A DNA stretch of 64,000 nt from Tessaracoccus sp. MC1865 (GTDB lineage: Bacteria > Actinomycetota > Actinomycetes > Propionibacteriales > Propionibacteriaceae): positions 1,178,001-1,242,000 of the forward strand of contig NZ_CP072596.1 in the NCBI RefSeq assembly GCF_017815535.1, written 5' to 3'. The notes beneath the pieces are model-generated. The model saw only the letters and a list, made by a program, of their open reading frames with translations. It had not been told where the DNA came from and ran no database searches. Both the position numbers and the translations under genes were made by a program. Each line of letters starts with the position of its first letter. Position 1 is the first letter of the stretch. Below, piece by piece: positions 1-10,387 of the stretch.

Positions 1-692
1 TCGCCGTCGTGCCCACGAGCAACGAGTCGCCGCTGCGCTACCACCAGTGGGTGACCAGCCGCGTGGAGTACGTGCGGGAACGCTCCGGCGGACGCATCGG
101 CTACGTGCACGTACCGGACATGGTGGCCCGCGGCTGGGCGGAGTTCCACCGGCTCATCGACGCCGCGATGGCGTGTGACGGGGTGGTGGTGGACGTGCGC
201 TTCAACGGCGGCGGCCACACCTCAGAGCTGGTCATCGAGCGGCTGACGCGCCGGGCCATCGGCTGGGTGGGCGCCCGTCACCACGACGGGGCGAGCACCT
301 ACCCCAGCCAGGCCGCGCGCGGTCCCGTGGTGTTCCTCACGAACCCGTTCGCCGGCTCGGACGGCGACATCGTGACCGCCGCCGCACAGAACCTGGGCCT
401 CGGCCCGGTGGTGGGCGAACGCAGTTGGGGCGGCGTGGTCGGCATCGACGGCCGGTTCACCCTGGTGGACGGCACCGAGGTGACACAGCCGCGCTACTGG
501 ATCGCCTTCGACCAGCACGGCTTCGGGCTGGAGAACCACGGCGTCGACCCGGACATCGTGGTGGAGGTGGGACCGGCTGATTGGGAATCCGACGGCGACA
601 AGCAGCTCGACGCGGCGGTGGATGAGGCGTTGCTGCGCCTGAACGGCACTCCGGCAGCGGTGGCGCCGAGCTTCCCGCCGCCGCGCTTCTGA
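1..692 (+). CDS. Tricorn-type protease, C-terminal part (5' end outside window)
   Basis: The frame is open from base 3, so this is the last ~229 codons of a larger protein; the GTG at 9 is internal. The visible part is an S41-type protease core: GRIGYVHVPDM opens the fold, DVRFNGGGHTS is the glycine-rich strand-turn, GSDGD carries the expected nucleophilic serine, and ENHGVDPD carries the acidic residue of the tricorn active site. In the tricorn family these residues cleave short peptides released by the proteasome, in the cytoplasm. The C-terminus ends in a Pro-rich tail (PSFPPPRF). The gene converges on valS, with a hairpin between them. A C-terminal processing protease is possible, but the GSDGD/ENxGVxPD pair fits tricorn core better. 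Confidence 0.8.
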   Translation, partial: AVVPTSNESPLRYHQWVTSRVEYVRERSGGRIGYVHVPDMVARGWAEFHRLIDAAMACDGVVVDVRFNGGGHTSELVIERLTRRAIGWVGARHHDGASTYPSQAARGPVVFLTNPFAGSDGDIVTAAAQNLGLGPVVGERSWGGVVGIDGRFTLVDGTEVTQPRYWIAFDQHGFGLENHGVDPDIVVEVGPADWESDGDKQLDAAVDEALLRLNGTPAAVAPSFPPPRF

Positions 693-704
693 GCGGGTGA
701 GAGG

Positions 705-736
705 AAGGCCTCGGAGTCGTGGGACTCCGAGGCCTT
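705..736. terminator. Bidirectional hairpin terminator between tricorn-type protease and valS
   Basis: A perfect 14-bp inverted repeat (arms 705-718 and 723-736, 4-base loop) lies between two convergent stop codons at 692 and 755. AA at one end and TT at the other let it serve both directions. No long T-run follows. Confidence 0.85.
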
Positions 737-754
737 CGTCGTTTCAGGGAACTA

Positions 755-3313
755 TCACCCGGCGACGGGCGCCAGCTCGATGTCGGCGACGATGTGCTGG
801 CCGTCCTCGACCCACTCCACGTCGCCCACCAGACGGCCCACGGCGCGCAGGTCCGGCTCGATGGTCTTCAACCGCTCGACGGAGCCGGCCGGCCCGCGGA
901 AGACGGCCTTCGCCACCTCTGCCCGCATGGAGACCTTCGCGTTGGACTTCGCGCCGCGGATGGCGATGAGCGCTTCCGCGAGATCTGCCAGCAGCGCGGC
1001 GTCGCCGTCGATCGACAACTCCTCCGCGGTGGGCCAGGCGGAGCGGTGCACGGACGAGTCGTTGGTCCAGCGCCACACCTCTTCCGCCACGAACGGCAGG
1101 AAGGGTGCGAACAGGCGCACCTGCACGCTCAGCGCGATGGCCAGCGCGGCCTGCGCCGACTTCTTGCCCTCGTCGCTGCCGGTGTAGGCGCGTTCCTTGA
1201 CCAGTTCCAGGTAGTCGTCGCAGAAAGACCAGAAGAACGTCTCCGTGGCCTCGAGCGCGCCGCTGTAGTCGAAGTCTTCGAACTCCTCAGTGGCCTTCTC
1301 CACGACGACGGCCAAGCCGCGCAGCAGCGCCTTGTCCACGGGGTTCGTCACGGCGTCCAGCGTGGCGGGCGCGTCCTGCATCGAGAGCACGAACTTGCCG
1401 GCGTTGAGGATCTTCATCGCGAGGCGACGGCCCACCTTCATCTGGGTCTCGTCGAACGGTGAATCCTGGCCGGGACGGGCCATGGCGGCGCGCCAGCGCA
1501 CGGCGTCCGAGCCGTACTTGACGAGGATGTCGGTGGGCACCACCACGTTCCCCTTCGACTTCGACATCTTCTTGCGGTCCGGGTCCACGACGAAGCCCGA
1601 GATGGTGGCGCGCTTCCAGGGGAGCGTGCCGTTCTCGAAGTGCGCGCGCACCACGCGGCTGAACAGCCAGGTGCGGATGATGTCGTGGGCCTGGGGGGCC
1701 ATGTCCATGGGGAACGTGAGATTGAACAGCTCCTCATCGCGCTCCCAGCCGGTGGCCAGGTGCGGGGTGAGCGACGACGTCGCCCAGGTGTCCATCACGT
1801 CGGGGTCCGCCATGAAGCCGCCGGGCTGGTTGCGCTGCTCCTCGGAGAAGCCCTCCGGGGTGTCGGTCATGGGGTCGATGGGCAGCGAGGCCTCGTCCGC
1901 CACGAGGGGGCTCTCGTACCGCGGCTCACCGTCGGCGTCCAGCTCGTACCAGACGGGGAACGGCACGCCGAAGAAGCGCTGGCGCGAGATGAGCCAGTCG
2001 CCGTTGAGGCCCGAGACCCAGTTGTCGTAGCGGTGCAACATGTGCTCGGGGGTCCACTCGAGGGCCCGGCCGCGCTCCAGGAGGGTGGCCTTGAGTTCCT
2101 CGTCGCGGCCGCCGTTGGTGATGTACCACTGGCGGGTGGCCACGATCTCGAGGGGCTTGTCGCCCTTCTCGTAGAAGTTGGCCATGCGCGTGGTGGGTTT
2201 GGGGTCCTCCAGCATGTCGCCCTGCTCGCGCAGCTGGGCGACGGTGGCCTCGCGGGCGGAGAAGGCGGTCTTGCCCGCCAGCCCTTCATAGGCCTCCGTG
2301 TTGACGATCCACTCCGGCGTCTCGGCCTGGAAACGGCCGTCGCGGCCGATGACGGTGCGGGTGGGCAGGTTCAGCTCACGCCACCACAGCACGTCGGTGA
2401 GGTCGCCGAAGGTACAGCACATGGCGATGCCGGCACCCTTGTCGGGCTCAGCCGCGGCGTGGGCCAGCACGGGGATCTCGACGCCGAAGATGGGCGAGGT
2501 CACGGTCGTGCCGAAGAGGTCCTGGTAGCGCTCGTCGTCCGGGTGGGCGATGAGGGCGCAGACCGACACGATGAGTTCGGGCCTCGTCGTCTCGATCCAC
2601 ACCGGCTCGCCGTCCGGCTTGTGGAAGGCGACCCGGTGGTAGTGGCCGGGGTAGTCGCGGGCCTCGAGCTCGGCCTGCGCGACGGCCGTCTGGAACGTCA
2701 CGTCCCAGAGGGTCGGTGCATGGTCGAGGTAGGCCTCGCCTCGGGCGTGGTTGCGCAGGAACGCGCGCTGCGCGACGGACTGGGCCTCGGGCGAGATGGT
2801 GGTGTAGAGCGTGTTCCAGTCCACCGACAGGCCGAGCTGCTTCCACAGGTCCTCGAAGACCTGCTCGTCCACCTGCGTCAGTTCCTGGCACAGCTCGATG
2901 AAGTTGCGGCGGCTGATCGGGATCTGCCGCTTCGGGTCCGGCTTGGCGGGCGGCTGGAAGCCGGCGTCGTAGGGCAGCGACGGGTCGCAGCGCACGCCGT
3001 AGAAGTTCTGCACCCGGCGCTCGGTGGGCAGGCCGTTGTCGTCCCAGCCCATGGGGTAGAAGACTTCCTTGCCGCGCATCCGCTGGTAGCGCGCGATGGT
3101 GTCGGTGTGGGTGTAGCTGAAGACGTGCCCCACGTGCAGCGAGCCGGACACGGTGGGCGGGGGAGTGTCGATGCTGAACACCTCGTCGCGCGACGACGGC
3201 CGACGGAAGGCGTAGGTGCCCTCCGTCTGCCATACCTCGCCCCACTTGGCCTCCAGTCCTTCGAGGACGGGCTTGTCGGGCAGGGCACCCTTGGGCGCGG
3301 TGGTGTCAGTCAT
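755..3313 (-). CDS. valS: Valine--tRNA ligase
   Basis: Class Ia aminoacyl-tRNA synthetase charging tRNA-Val in the cytoplasm (851 aa). The HIGH-type motif HVGH is at residues 60-63 after SGSL, and KMSKS is near residue 580 in DRKKMSKSKGN. Between them lies a large CP1 editing insertion. The GWDDNGLPTERRVQNFYGV stretch is typical of the shorter ValS type; the long C-terminal coiled coil of E. coli ValS is not evident. The ATG at 3313 was chosen over a start nine codons upstream because a TAAGAT -10 hexamer ends 7 bases before it, so the transcript is probably leaderless; this also leaves no room for a T-box leader. Monocistronic, convergent with the upstream protease gene. Confidence 0.97.
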   Translation of the reverse strand: MTDTTAPKGALPDKPVLEGLEAKWGEVWQTEGTYAFRRPSSRDEVFSIDTPPPTVSGSLHVGHVFSYTHTDTIARYQRMRGKEVFYPMGWDDNGLPTERRVQNFYGVRCDPSLPYDAGFQPPAKPDPKRQIPISRRNFIELCQELTQVDEQVFEDLWKQLGLSVDWNTLYTTISPEAQSVAQRAFLRNHARGEAYLDHAPTLWDVTFQTAVAQAELEARDYPGHYHRVAFHKPDGEPVWIETTRPELIVSVCALIAHPDDERYQDLFGTTVTSPIFGVEIPVLAHAAAEPDKGAGIAMCCTFGDLTDVLWWRELNLPTRTVIGRDGRFQAETPEWIVNTEAYEGLAGKTAFSAREATVAQLREQGDMLEDPKPTTRMANFYEKGDKPLEIVATRQWYITNGGRDEELKATLLERGRALEWTPEHMLHRYDNWVSGLNGDWLISRQRFFGVPFPVWYELDADGEPRYESPLVADEASLPIDPMTDTPEGFSEEQRNQPGGFMADPDVMDTWATSSLTPHLATGWERDEELFNLTFPMDMAPQAHDIIRTWLFSRVVRAHFENGTLPWKRATISGFVVDPDRKKMSKSKGNVVVPTDILVKYGSDAVRWRAAMARPGQDSPFDETQMKVGRRLAMKILNAGKFVLSMQDAPATLDAVTNPVDKALLRGLAVVVEKATEEFEDFDYSGALEATETFFWSFCDDYLELVKERAYTGSDEGKKSAQAALAIALSVQVRLFAPFLPFVAEEVWRWTNDSSVHRSAWPTAEELSIDGDAALLADLAEALIAIRGAKSNAKVSMRAEVAKAVFRGPAGSVERLKTIEPDLRAVGRLVGDVEWVEDGQHIVADIELAPVAG

Positions 3314-3320
3314 GCGGTTG

Positions 3321-3326
3321 ATCTTA
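3321..3326 (-). promoter_or_regulatory. -10 element of valS (leaderless)
   Basis: TAAGAT on the minus strand ends 7 bases before the valS ATG. No purine-rich ribosome-binding site fits between them. Confidence 0.55.
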
Positions 3327-3372
3327 GCGAGATTCGCCACTGGTGCCGATCCGGGGAACGGGCCTCAAACGG

Positions 3373-3405
3373 CAGCAGCCCGGACGGTGGACGTCCGGGC
3401 TGCTG
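3373..3405 (-). terminator. Terminator of the DsbA-like gene
   Basis: A perfect 14-bp inverted repeat (3373-3386 with 3392-3405, 5-base loop) sits 19 bases beyond the stop codon of the minus-strand DsbA-like gene and upstream of valS on the same strand. Confidence 0.75.
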
Positions 3406-3423
3406 GTGTGTGCGGGGAGGCGA

Positions 3424-4227
3424 TCAGCGCTGGTAGGGCTCAGGCTTGACGTCGATCTCCTTGCCGCCCTCTTCCCAGGCGGCGGTCACGGCGCGGAGGA
3501 AGCCCTCTGTGGTGGGCTCGATGGAGCCGAGATCGAGGCGCTGGCCGGAGACGACGTAGGCCGGGGTCGCGTCGACGGCGTCGTCGAGGAACTTCTGGTC
3601 CGCGTTGTCGACCCACTCCTGGAACGAGCGGGAGTTGTACAGCTCGACGTAGCGGGTCAGGTCTTCACCGGTGATGCCCGCGGCCTGGGGGATGTCGTTG
3701 CGGAGCACCTGGTCCGTGTAGCCGGTGTCCTGGAAGTCGAACGCGACACGGTGGAAGTCCTCGAACGCACCCACCTCAGCTGCAGCGGCGGCCGCCACGG
3801 CGGTGCGGGACGAGGGGCCGTCCTCGCGGGCCTGATCCAGGAAGTGGGCGGTGCGGATCTCGGTGGTGATGGAGCCGTCGGCAACCAGCTGATCCACGAT
3901 CGGGCCGAGGGTTGCGTGGAAACTGGCACACGCCGGGCACTGGTAGTCCTCCCACAGCACGAGGTGCGGCTTGTCCGCGCTGGGGGCATTACCTTCGAGC
4001 GGGATGCCGTAGCCCTCGGTGGCGGCGGGCGGCGTCAGCTGTTCTTCTGCCACCGAGGTGCGGTTGCCGATGGCCTGCACGATGACGATGGCGAGCACCA
4101 CGACGACCACCAGGGCCGCCAGGCCGAAACCGAACCCCATGATGCGCTTGTTGCGCTTGTTGCGTTCGTCCATCTCCTGAGCCTGCCGCAGCGCGGCGCG
4201 CTTGCTGAGGTTCGAGTTGTTGGCCAT
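3424..4227 (-). CDS. Membrane-anchored DsbA/thioredoxin-fold protein
   Basis: A 267-aa protein with a basic cytoplasmic N-terminus, one transmembrane helix at about residues 31-54 and an extracytoplasmic thioredoxin fold of the DsbA/DsbG type. The redox pair is CPAC at residues 97-100 (DYQCPAC), and the TPAYVV stretch near residue 218 supplies the cis-proline. Proteins of this kind form or isomerise disulfides in exported proteins, plausibly including the Cys-rich secreted proteins at 46.7 and 62.2 kb (inference). AAGGAG precedes the ATG at 4227. It is divergent from folC. Substrate and redox partner cannot be read from the sequence. Confidence 0.88.
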   Translation of the reverse strand: MANNSNLSKRAALRQAQEMDERNKRNKRIMGFGFGLAALVVVVVLAIVIVQAIGNRTSVAEEQLTPPAATEGYGIPLEGNAPSADKPHLVLWEDYQCPACASFHATLGPIVDQLVADGSITTEIRTAHFLDQAREDGPSSRTAVAAAAAAEVGAFEDFHRVAFDFQDTGYTDQVLRNDIPQAAGITGEDLTRYVELYNSRSFQEWVDNADQKFLDDAVDATPAYVVSGQRLDLGSIEPTTEGFLRAVTAAWEEGGKEIDVKPEPYQR

Positions 4228-4371
4228 GTCGGTGCTCCTTCAGAAATCCAGTGCGGGGCTGCGGGCACCGTGGAGTGCTGCGCGTTCGGAAGTAATGATA
4301 ACCAGCGCGCCCAAGGTGGTTGAATCAGCTACTACACACTGCGGAATCCTACTGCGCGGTGCCCGGCCGAG

Positions 4372-4377
4372 TAGGCT
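4372..4377 (+). promoter_or_regulatory. -10 element of folC (leaderless)
   Basis: TAGGCT ends 9 bases before the folC ATG, which places the transcription start at or next to the start codon. No Shine-Dalgarno sequence is visible. Confidence 0.55.
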
Positions 4378-4386
4378 GGCCCCACC

Positions 4387-5721
4387 ATGACTGAAACCTC
4401 ACACGCCGCGTTGACGGCGGCCCTGACCAGCCGTTGGCCCGAGCACCGGGTGGCGCCCAGCCTGACCAGGGTCGCCGCACTGATGGACCTCCTCGGTGAA
4501 CCGCAGCGGGCCTATCCCGTCATCCAGGTGGCCGGCACCAACGGCAAGGGCAGCACCGCCATCATGATCGAGACGCTGCTGCGTTCCGCAGGCCTGCGCA
4601 CCGGGCGGTTCTCCAGCCCGCACCTGTCGGACGTGCGCGAGCGCATCGTGATCGACGGCGAACCCATCAGCGAGGAACGCTTCGCTGAGGTGTGGGCGGA
4701 CATCGAGCCCTACGTCGGCATGGTCGACGAGCAGCAGCTCGACGGCGTGGCCATGACGTTCTTCGAGGTCATCACCGGCATGGCGTACGCGGCGTTCGCC
4801 GACGCCCCCGTCGATGTCGCGGTCATGGAGGTGGGGCTGGGCGGGCGTTGGGACGCCACGTCGGTGGCCGACGCGTCGGTCGCCGTGGTCACGCCCATCG
4901 GGATGGACCACACCCACATTCTGGGCAACACGCTGACCGAGATCGCGGGCGAGAAGGCCGGCATCATCAAGCCGGGGGGCACCGCAGTCTTCGCCGGCCA
5001 GGCTCCCGAGGCCGCCAAGGTGCTGCTGGCCGCCGCCGTCGAGGCCGGCGCGTCGATGAAGGCCGAGGGCCCGGATTTCGGCCTGCTGGAGCGCGGCCTC
5101 GCCGTGGGTGGCCAGTTGCTGCGCATCGAGAGCGTCGGCGGCCCCGTGGCTGACGTCTTCCTGCCCCTCTACGGGGAGCACATGGCCCGCAACGCGGTGC
5201 TCGCCGTGGCGGCGGTCGAGGCGTTCCTGGGCGGCAAGCCGCTCAATCCGGAGATCATCGTCGAGGGGCTGGGCGCCGTCGAGGCCCCGGCGCGCCTGGA
5301 ACTGGTGCGCACCTCGCCGCCGATCGTGATCGACACCGCCCACAACACGCAGGCCGCTCGCGCCACCATCGACGCCGTGGAGGAGAGCTTCGACTTCGCT
5401 CCCACCATCGGTGTCGTGGCCATGATGCAGGACAAGGACGCCGCGGAGGTGCTCGAGATCTTCGCGGAGAAGATGGACCAGGTGGTCATCACCCAGGTCT
5501 CCTCGACCTCCCGGGCTCGGCCCGTCGACGACCTCGCCGCCATCGCCGAAACGGTGTGGGAGACCAGCAAGGTGCACCGCGCCGCCAGCATGCGTGAGGC
5601 GCTGGACCTGGCCGTCATGTTGGCAGACACCGCCAGCGTCCAGGCCGGTGTGCTCGTCGCCGGGTCCGTCATCGCCGCGGGCGAGGCGCGCGACCTGTTG
5701 AAGAAGAAGGACGCCAAGTGA
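4387..5721 (+). CDS. folC: Folylpolyglutamate/dihydrofolate synthase
   Basis: Mur-ligase-family enzyme (444 aa) that adds glutamate to dihydropteroate and/or tetrahydrofolate in folate synthesis. The P-loop AGTNGKGST is at residues 49-57, FSSPHL and LGGRWDATS follow as in FolC proteins, and the C-terminal domain has DTAHNTQAA where most FolC have D-x-AHNP. ATP-dependent, cytoplasmic. First gene of a tight operon: its TGA overlaps the GTG of the DUF4233 gene, which in turn overlaps ndk, the usual actinobacterial order. The ATG start is supported by the closely spaced -10 element. Whether it also has dihydrofolate synthase activity cannot be told. Confidence 0.95.
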   Translation: MTETSHAALTAALTSRWPEHRVAPSLTRVAALMDLLGEPQRAYPVIQVAGTNGKGSTAIMIETLLRSAGLRTGRFSSPHLSDVRERIVIDGEPISEERFAEVWADIEPYVGMVDEQQLDGVAMTFFEVITGMAYAAFADAPVDVAVMEVGLGGRWDATSVADASVAVVTPIGMDHTHILGNTLTEIAGEKAGIIKPGGTAVFAGQAPEAAKVLLAAAVEAGASMKAEGPDFGLLERGLAVGGQLLRIESVGGPVADVFLPLYGEHMARNAVLAVAAVEAFLGGKPLNPEIIVEGLGAVEAPARLELVRTSPPIVIDTAHNTQAARATIDAVEESFDFAPTIGVVAMMQDKDAAEVLEIFAEKMDQVVITQVSSTSRARPVDDLAAIAETVWETSKVHRAASMREALDLAVMLADTASVQAGVLVAGSVIAAGEARDLLKKKDAK

Positions 5722-6071
5722 CGCTCGCGCCCGACAACCCCATGCGTAGCGCGGCCATGTCGGTGCTGCTCTTCGAGGTGATCATCATCTGGTTGGCCTA
5801 CATCGGCATGATCCAGGTCTCCGGCATCGATCTCGCGGTAGCGGCCGTCTGGAGCGCCGTGGCCACCCTCCTGTGCATCGGCGGCCTCGCCGGTCTGCGG
5901 AAGCGCTGGGGCTATCTCGTGGGTTGGGCCGCCCAGGCCGTCCTCATCGGATTGGGCGTTCTCACCCCGTGGATGTACGCCATGGGTATCATCTTCGCTT
6001 TGATCTGGGCGACGTGTGTGATCCTCGGCAAGAGGATTGAGGCCCACCGGCATGGAGGTAACCCACAGTGA
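5718..6071 (+). CDS. DUF4233 membrane protein
   Basis: A 117-aa protein with four predicted membrane helices and short basic loops (RKRWG, GKRIEAHRHG). It belongs to the DUF4233 group, known mainly from its position between folC and ndk in actinobacteria; no biochemical role is established. The GTG start overlaps the folC stop as GTGA, and its own stop overlaps the ndk start in the same way, so all three genes are probably translationally coupled. A role tied to folate or nucleotide metabolism is only an inference from position. Confidence 0.85.
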   Translation: MTLAPDNPMRSAAMSVLLFEVIIIWLAYIGMIQVSGIDLAVAAVWSAVATLLCIGGLAGLRKRWGYLVGWAAQAVLIGLGVLTPWMYAMGIIFALIWATCVILGKRIEAHRHGGNPQ

Positions 6072-6475
6072 GCGAAAAGACGCTCGTCATCATCAAGCCC
6101 GACGTGGTGGAGGCCGGTAACGCAGGAAAGGTACTGGCCCGCTACGAGGAGGCCGGACTCTCCATCGTCGCCATGGAACTGCGCACCATCGACGGTGCGT
6201 TCGCGGACCGGCACTACGAGGAGCACCTGGCGCGGGACTTCTACCCGAAGCTGCGCACCTTCATGACCAGCGGCCCCATGATCCCCCTCGTCCTGTGCGG
6301 GCCGGACTGTATCTCCCAGGTGCGTGAGCTCAACGGGGCCACGGATCCTGCCAAGGCCGAGCCGGGCACCATCCGGGCGGATTTCGGCGACAGCGGCCCG
6401 CGCAACGCGGTGCACGCCTCTGATTCGGTTCAGTCCGCGGCGCGTGAGATCGCGCTCTGGTTCCCGGCCCTCTGA
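6068..6475 (+). CDS. ndk: Nucleoside-diphosphate kinase
   Basis: Transfers the gamma-phosphate from NTPs to NDPs through a phosphohistidine, balancing the cytoplasmic NTP/dNTP pools. At 135 aa it has the family's normal length. The start MSEKTLVIIKPD and the active-site motif NAVHASDS (His116) are clear; the usual NxxHGSDS has Ala for Gly here. Translated from a GTG overlapping the preceding stop (GTGA). Last gene of the folC-DUF4233-ndk operon. Confidence 0.97.
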   Translation: MSEKTLVIIKPDVVEAGNAGKVLARYEEAGLSIVAMELRTIDGAFADRHYEEHLARDFYPKLRTFMTSGPMIPLVLCGPDCISQVRELNGATDPAKAEPGTIRADFGDSGPRNAVHASDSVQSAAREIALWFPAL

Positions 6476-6494
6476 CCCCGGAACCCCACGAGGT

Positions 6495-6500
6495 TAGGGT
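6495..6500 (+). promoter_or_regulatory. -10 element of the CPBP protease gene (leaderless)
   Basis: TAGGGT ends 6 bases before the GTG start at 6507, 20 bases after the ndk stop. Confidence 0.55.
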
Positions 6501-6506
6501 GGGGCT

Positions 6507-7541
6507 GTGAGCCAGCTTCCCCCGCCCGAACGACAGCCCTCCCCCCAGTGGGGGCCACCCCAGCAATGGGCGCCGCCGCTGCCTGAGCAGCGACGCGACG
6601 TGCCGTTCCCTGCGCCGCCCTGGACCCCGGCCCCCCCGTCGATGCCGACGACGCCGGTCGGGTACCACCAGTTCTGGCGCGCGCCGGGGATAGCCCCGTG
6701 GCGCCCCATCGTCGTGGTGCTCATCCTGGCGGTGGCGTTCTTCGGCTTCGCGGTGCTCGCCACGCTGGCCGCCGTGGGCGTCGAGGTGGCCACGGGGGTG
6801 GTGGACCCCGACGACCTCATGGGCATGCTCGAGGAGGGCCGTGTCACGCCGGGTCTGGTGCTGGCCAACAGCATCGCCATCGGTCTGTTGCTTCCGTTCT
6901 CGCTGCTGACCGGCCACCTCGTGAAGCAACGCCCCGGCTTCCTGCACTCGGTGGTCGGACGGGTGCGCTGGGGTTGGTTCTGGATCTGCGTGGCCGCATC
7001 GCTGGTGGTGCTCGGGCTGAACATGGGCATCGAACTCTCGCTGACGGGTACCGCGGACCTGGAGCTGCAGATCCGGCCCTACACCTGGTGGCTGCTGATC
7101 GGGCTGCTGCTGGTGACGCCGTTCCAGGCAGCGGCAGAGGAGTACCTGCTGCGGGGCGTGGTCTTCCGCACCGTGGGCTCCTGGTTCCGGCCCCCCGTCG
7201 TGGCCTTCATTGTCGGTACCGTCCTGAACGCGGCGCTGTTCATGGTGATGCACGGCGCGGCAGACCCGTGGCTCAACGTCTTCTACTTCAGCCTGGGTGC
7301 CCTGTTGAGCTGGCTGACGTGGCGCACCGGTGGCCTGGAGGCGGCGGCCGCGGTCCACATCGTCAACAACATGATCGGCTTCTCCATCGTGCCCTTCCAG
7401 GACGTCAGCGGCCTGTTCGACCGCTCCGTCGGCGCCGGCGGCCCCGTGATCCTGTGGCAGCTGACCGCCTCGGTGATCCTCGTGGTGCTGCTGGACGTGT
7501 TGGCGCGGCGACGGCGACTGGCGACGCTCGGCCGGGGCTAG
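6507..7541 (+). CDS. CPBP-family intramembrane metalloprotease
   Basis: A 344-aa protein with a Pro-rich, disordered N-terminal ~65 residues followed by about eight membrane segments. The CPBP (Abi/Rce1-like) motif EEYLLRG, near residue 211, supplies the Glu-Glu-x3-Arg signature; LFMVMHG and the later AAVHIVNN give the two metal-binding histidines of the family. Members cleave within or near the membrane, and some act in bacteriocin immunity or prenyl-protein processing; the substrate here is unknown. The GTG at 6507 is supported by a closely spaced -10 hexamer. The gene stands alone between ndk and the radical SAM gene. Confidence 0.85.
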   Translation: MSQLPPPERQPSPQWGPPQQWAPPLPEQRRDVPFPAPPWTPAPPSMPTTPVGYHQFWRAPGIAPWRPIVVVLILAVAFFGFAVLATLAAVGVEVATGVVDPDDLMGMLEEGRVTPGLVLANSIAIGLLLPFSLLTGHLVKQRPGFLHSVVGRVRWGWFWICVAASLVVLGLNMGIELSLTGTADLELQIRPYTWWLLIGLLLVTPFQAAAEEYLLRGVVFRTVGSWFRPPVVAFIVGTVLNAALFMVMHGAADPWLNVFYFSLGALLSWLTWRTGGLEAAAAVHIVNNMIGFSIVPFQDVSGLFDRSVGAGGPVILWQLTASVILVVLLDVLARRRRLATLGRG

Positions 7542-7561
7542 GCCAAAGCGCACCCCGCAGA

Positions 7562-7567
7562 TATCCT
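7562..7567 (+). promoter_or_regulatory. -10 element of the radical SAM gene (probably leaderless)
   Basis: TATCCT ends 10 bases before the ATG at 7578, and no ribosome-binding site is visible in the gap. Confidence 0.45.
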
Positions 7568-7577
7568 TGAGCACGCT

Positions 7578-9533
<1,956 letters not shown>

Positions 9534-9566
9534 CCCCCGCCGGCCCGCCCCGGGTCGTCGGGTGGT

Positions 9567-10325
9567 TCAGCCCACGTGCAGGAACGCCTCTACGAGCTCG
9601 TAGAAGGCTTCGGGGCGGTCGCGGCGGATGCAGTGCCCGGCGCCCGGTACCTCCACCACCCGCACCAGGTCGTTGTGGATCTTCGCGGGATCAGGGGCCA
9701 TCTCGCCGTTGACGGGCACCAGGATCAGCGTCGGCACGCTCAGCCCGGTGAACATCTCCTCCCAGGCGGTGGCGCCCAGGTAGAGACCCCGTCGGAGGTA
9801 TTCACGGTCGACACGGGCCTTCGATTCCGCCCACGGCTTCAGCTCGGTGTCCGTCCACGGCGTCTCCTGCAGCATGCGGGTGACCTCGCCGTCGGGGTCG
9901 TCCGTCACCGTCTCCACGAAGGCGAGCTGCTGGCGCGCGAACTCCCGCTCCGCCGCATCCCAGTGCGGGGCGGGCTTGGCCGGGTCCTCCAGCACGAGGG
10001 CGCGCACGAGCTCCGGATACGCCTGCGCGACGCGGGCGGCGACCAACCCGCCGAGCGAATGCCCCACGACCAATGCCGGCCGGCCCAGCCCGCGCAGCAC
10101 GTCTGCCACGTCGTCGCGCAGCACTTCGGGGACGCGGCCCAACTCCTCGTCGGTGAAGCGGGGGGAGCGGCCGTGCCCGCGCTGGTCGACGGCGAGGATC
10201 CGGAAGTCTGATTCCCAGCGGGCGACGGCATCCGGCCAGCAGGTGCCGTCGTCGGTCAGGCCGTGGACGAGGACGAGCGGTGGGGCTGTGGGGTCGCCGT
10301 GTTCGTGGACGTTGAGCTGCGCCAT
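9567..10325 (-). CDS. Alpha/beta-hydrolase
   Basis: A 252-aa soluble alpha/beta-hydrolase-fold protein. The oxyanion motif VHG is at residues 20-22, the nucleophile elbow GHSLGG places Ser at 90, and the catalytic His is in GAGHCIRRD near residue 233. The acid after strand 7 is less clear: the region reads VNGEMAPD rather than the usual GxxD. The fold covers esterases, lipases, haloperoxidase-like and C-C hydrolases, so no substrate is assigned. It is divergent from the DUF1846 gene, and a TAGGTT hexamer close to the ATG suggests a leaderless transcript. Confidence 0.87.
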   Translation of the reverse strand: MAQLNVHEHGDPTAPPLVLVHGLTDDGTCWPDAVARWESDFRILAVDQRGHGRSPRFTDEELGRVPEVLRDDVADVLRGLGRPALVVGHSLGGLVAARVAQAYPELVRALVLEDPAKPAPHWDAAEREFARQQLAFVETVTDDPDGEVTRMLQETPWTDTELKPWAESKARVDREYLRRGLYLGATAWEEMFTGLSVPTLILVPVNGEMAPDPAKIHNDLVRVVEVPGAGHCIRRDRPEAFYELVEAFLHVG

Positions 10326-10331
10326 GACAGG

Positions 10332-10337
10332 AACCTA
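10332..10337 (-). promoter_or_regulatory. -10 element of the alpha/beta-hydrolase gene (leaderless)
   Basis: TAGGTT on the minus strand ends 6 bases before the ATG at 10325. Confidence 0.5.
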
Positions 10338-10373
10338 CCCCCTTCCGGTCAGGGCTGGGAGGTCCACAGCGTG

Positions 10374-10379
10374 TAGGCT
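10374..10379 (+). promoter_or_regulatory. -10 element of the DUF1846 gene (leaderless)
   Basis: TAGGCT ends 8 bases before the GTG at 10388. It is the same hexamer used by folC. Confidence 0.55.
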
Positions 10380-10387
10380 GGCGGTCC

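Noticed and set aside
3314-3423. A T-box or other leader upstream of valS
   Set aside because: The -10 element lies 7 bases from the start codon, leaving no leader. The only hairpin (3373-3405) belongs to the end of the DsbA-like gene.
1640-3436. A ~600-codon open frame antisense to valS
   Set aside because: A GC-rich codon shadow of valS: rich in Arg/Gly/His/Val, no recognisable motif and no ribosome-binding site. The same holds for the other long antisense frames, e.g. over the radical SAM gene (6330-9338) and smc/ftsY (35440-38703).
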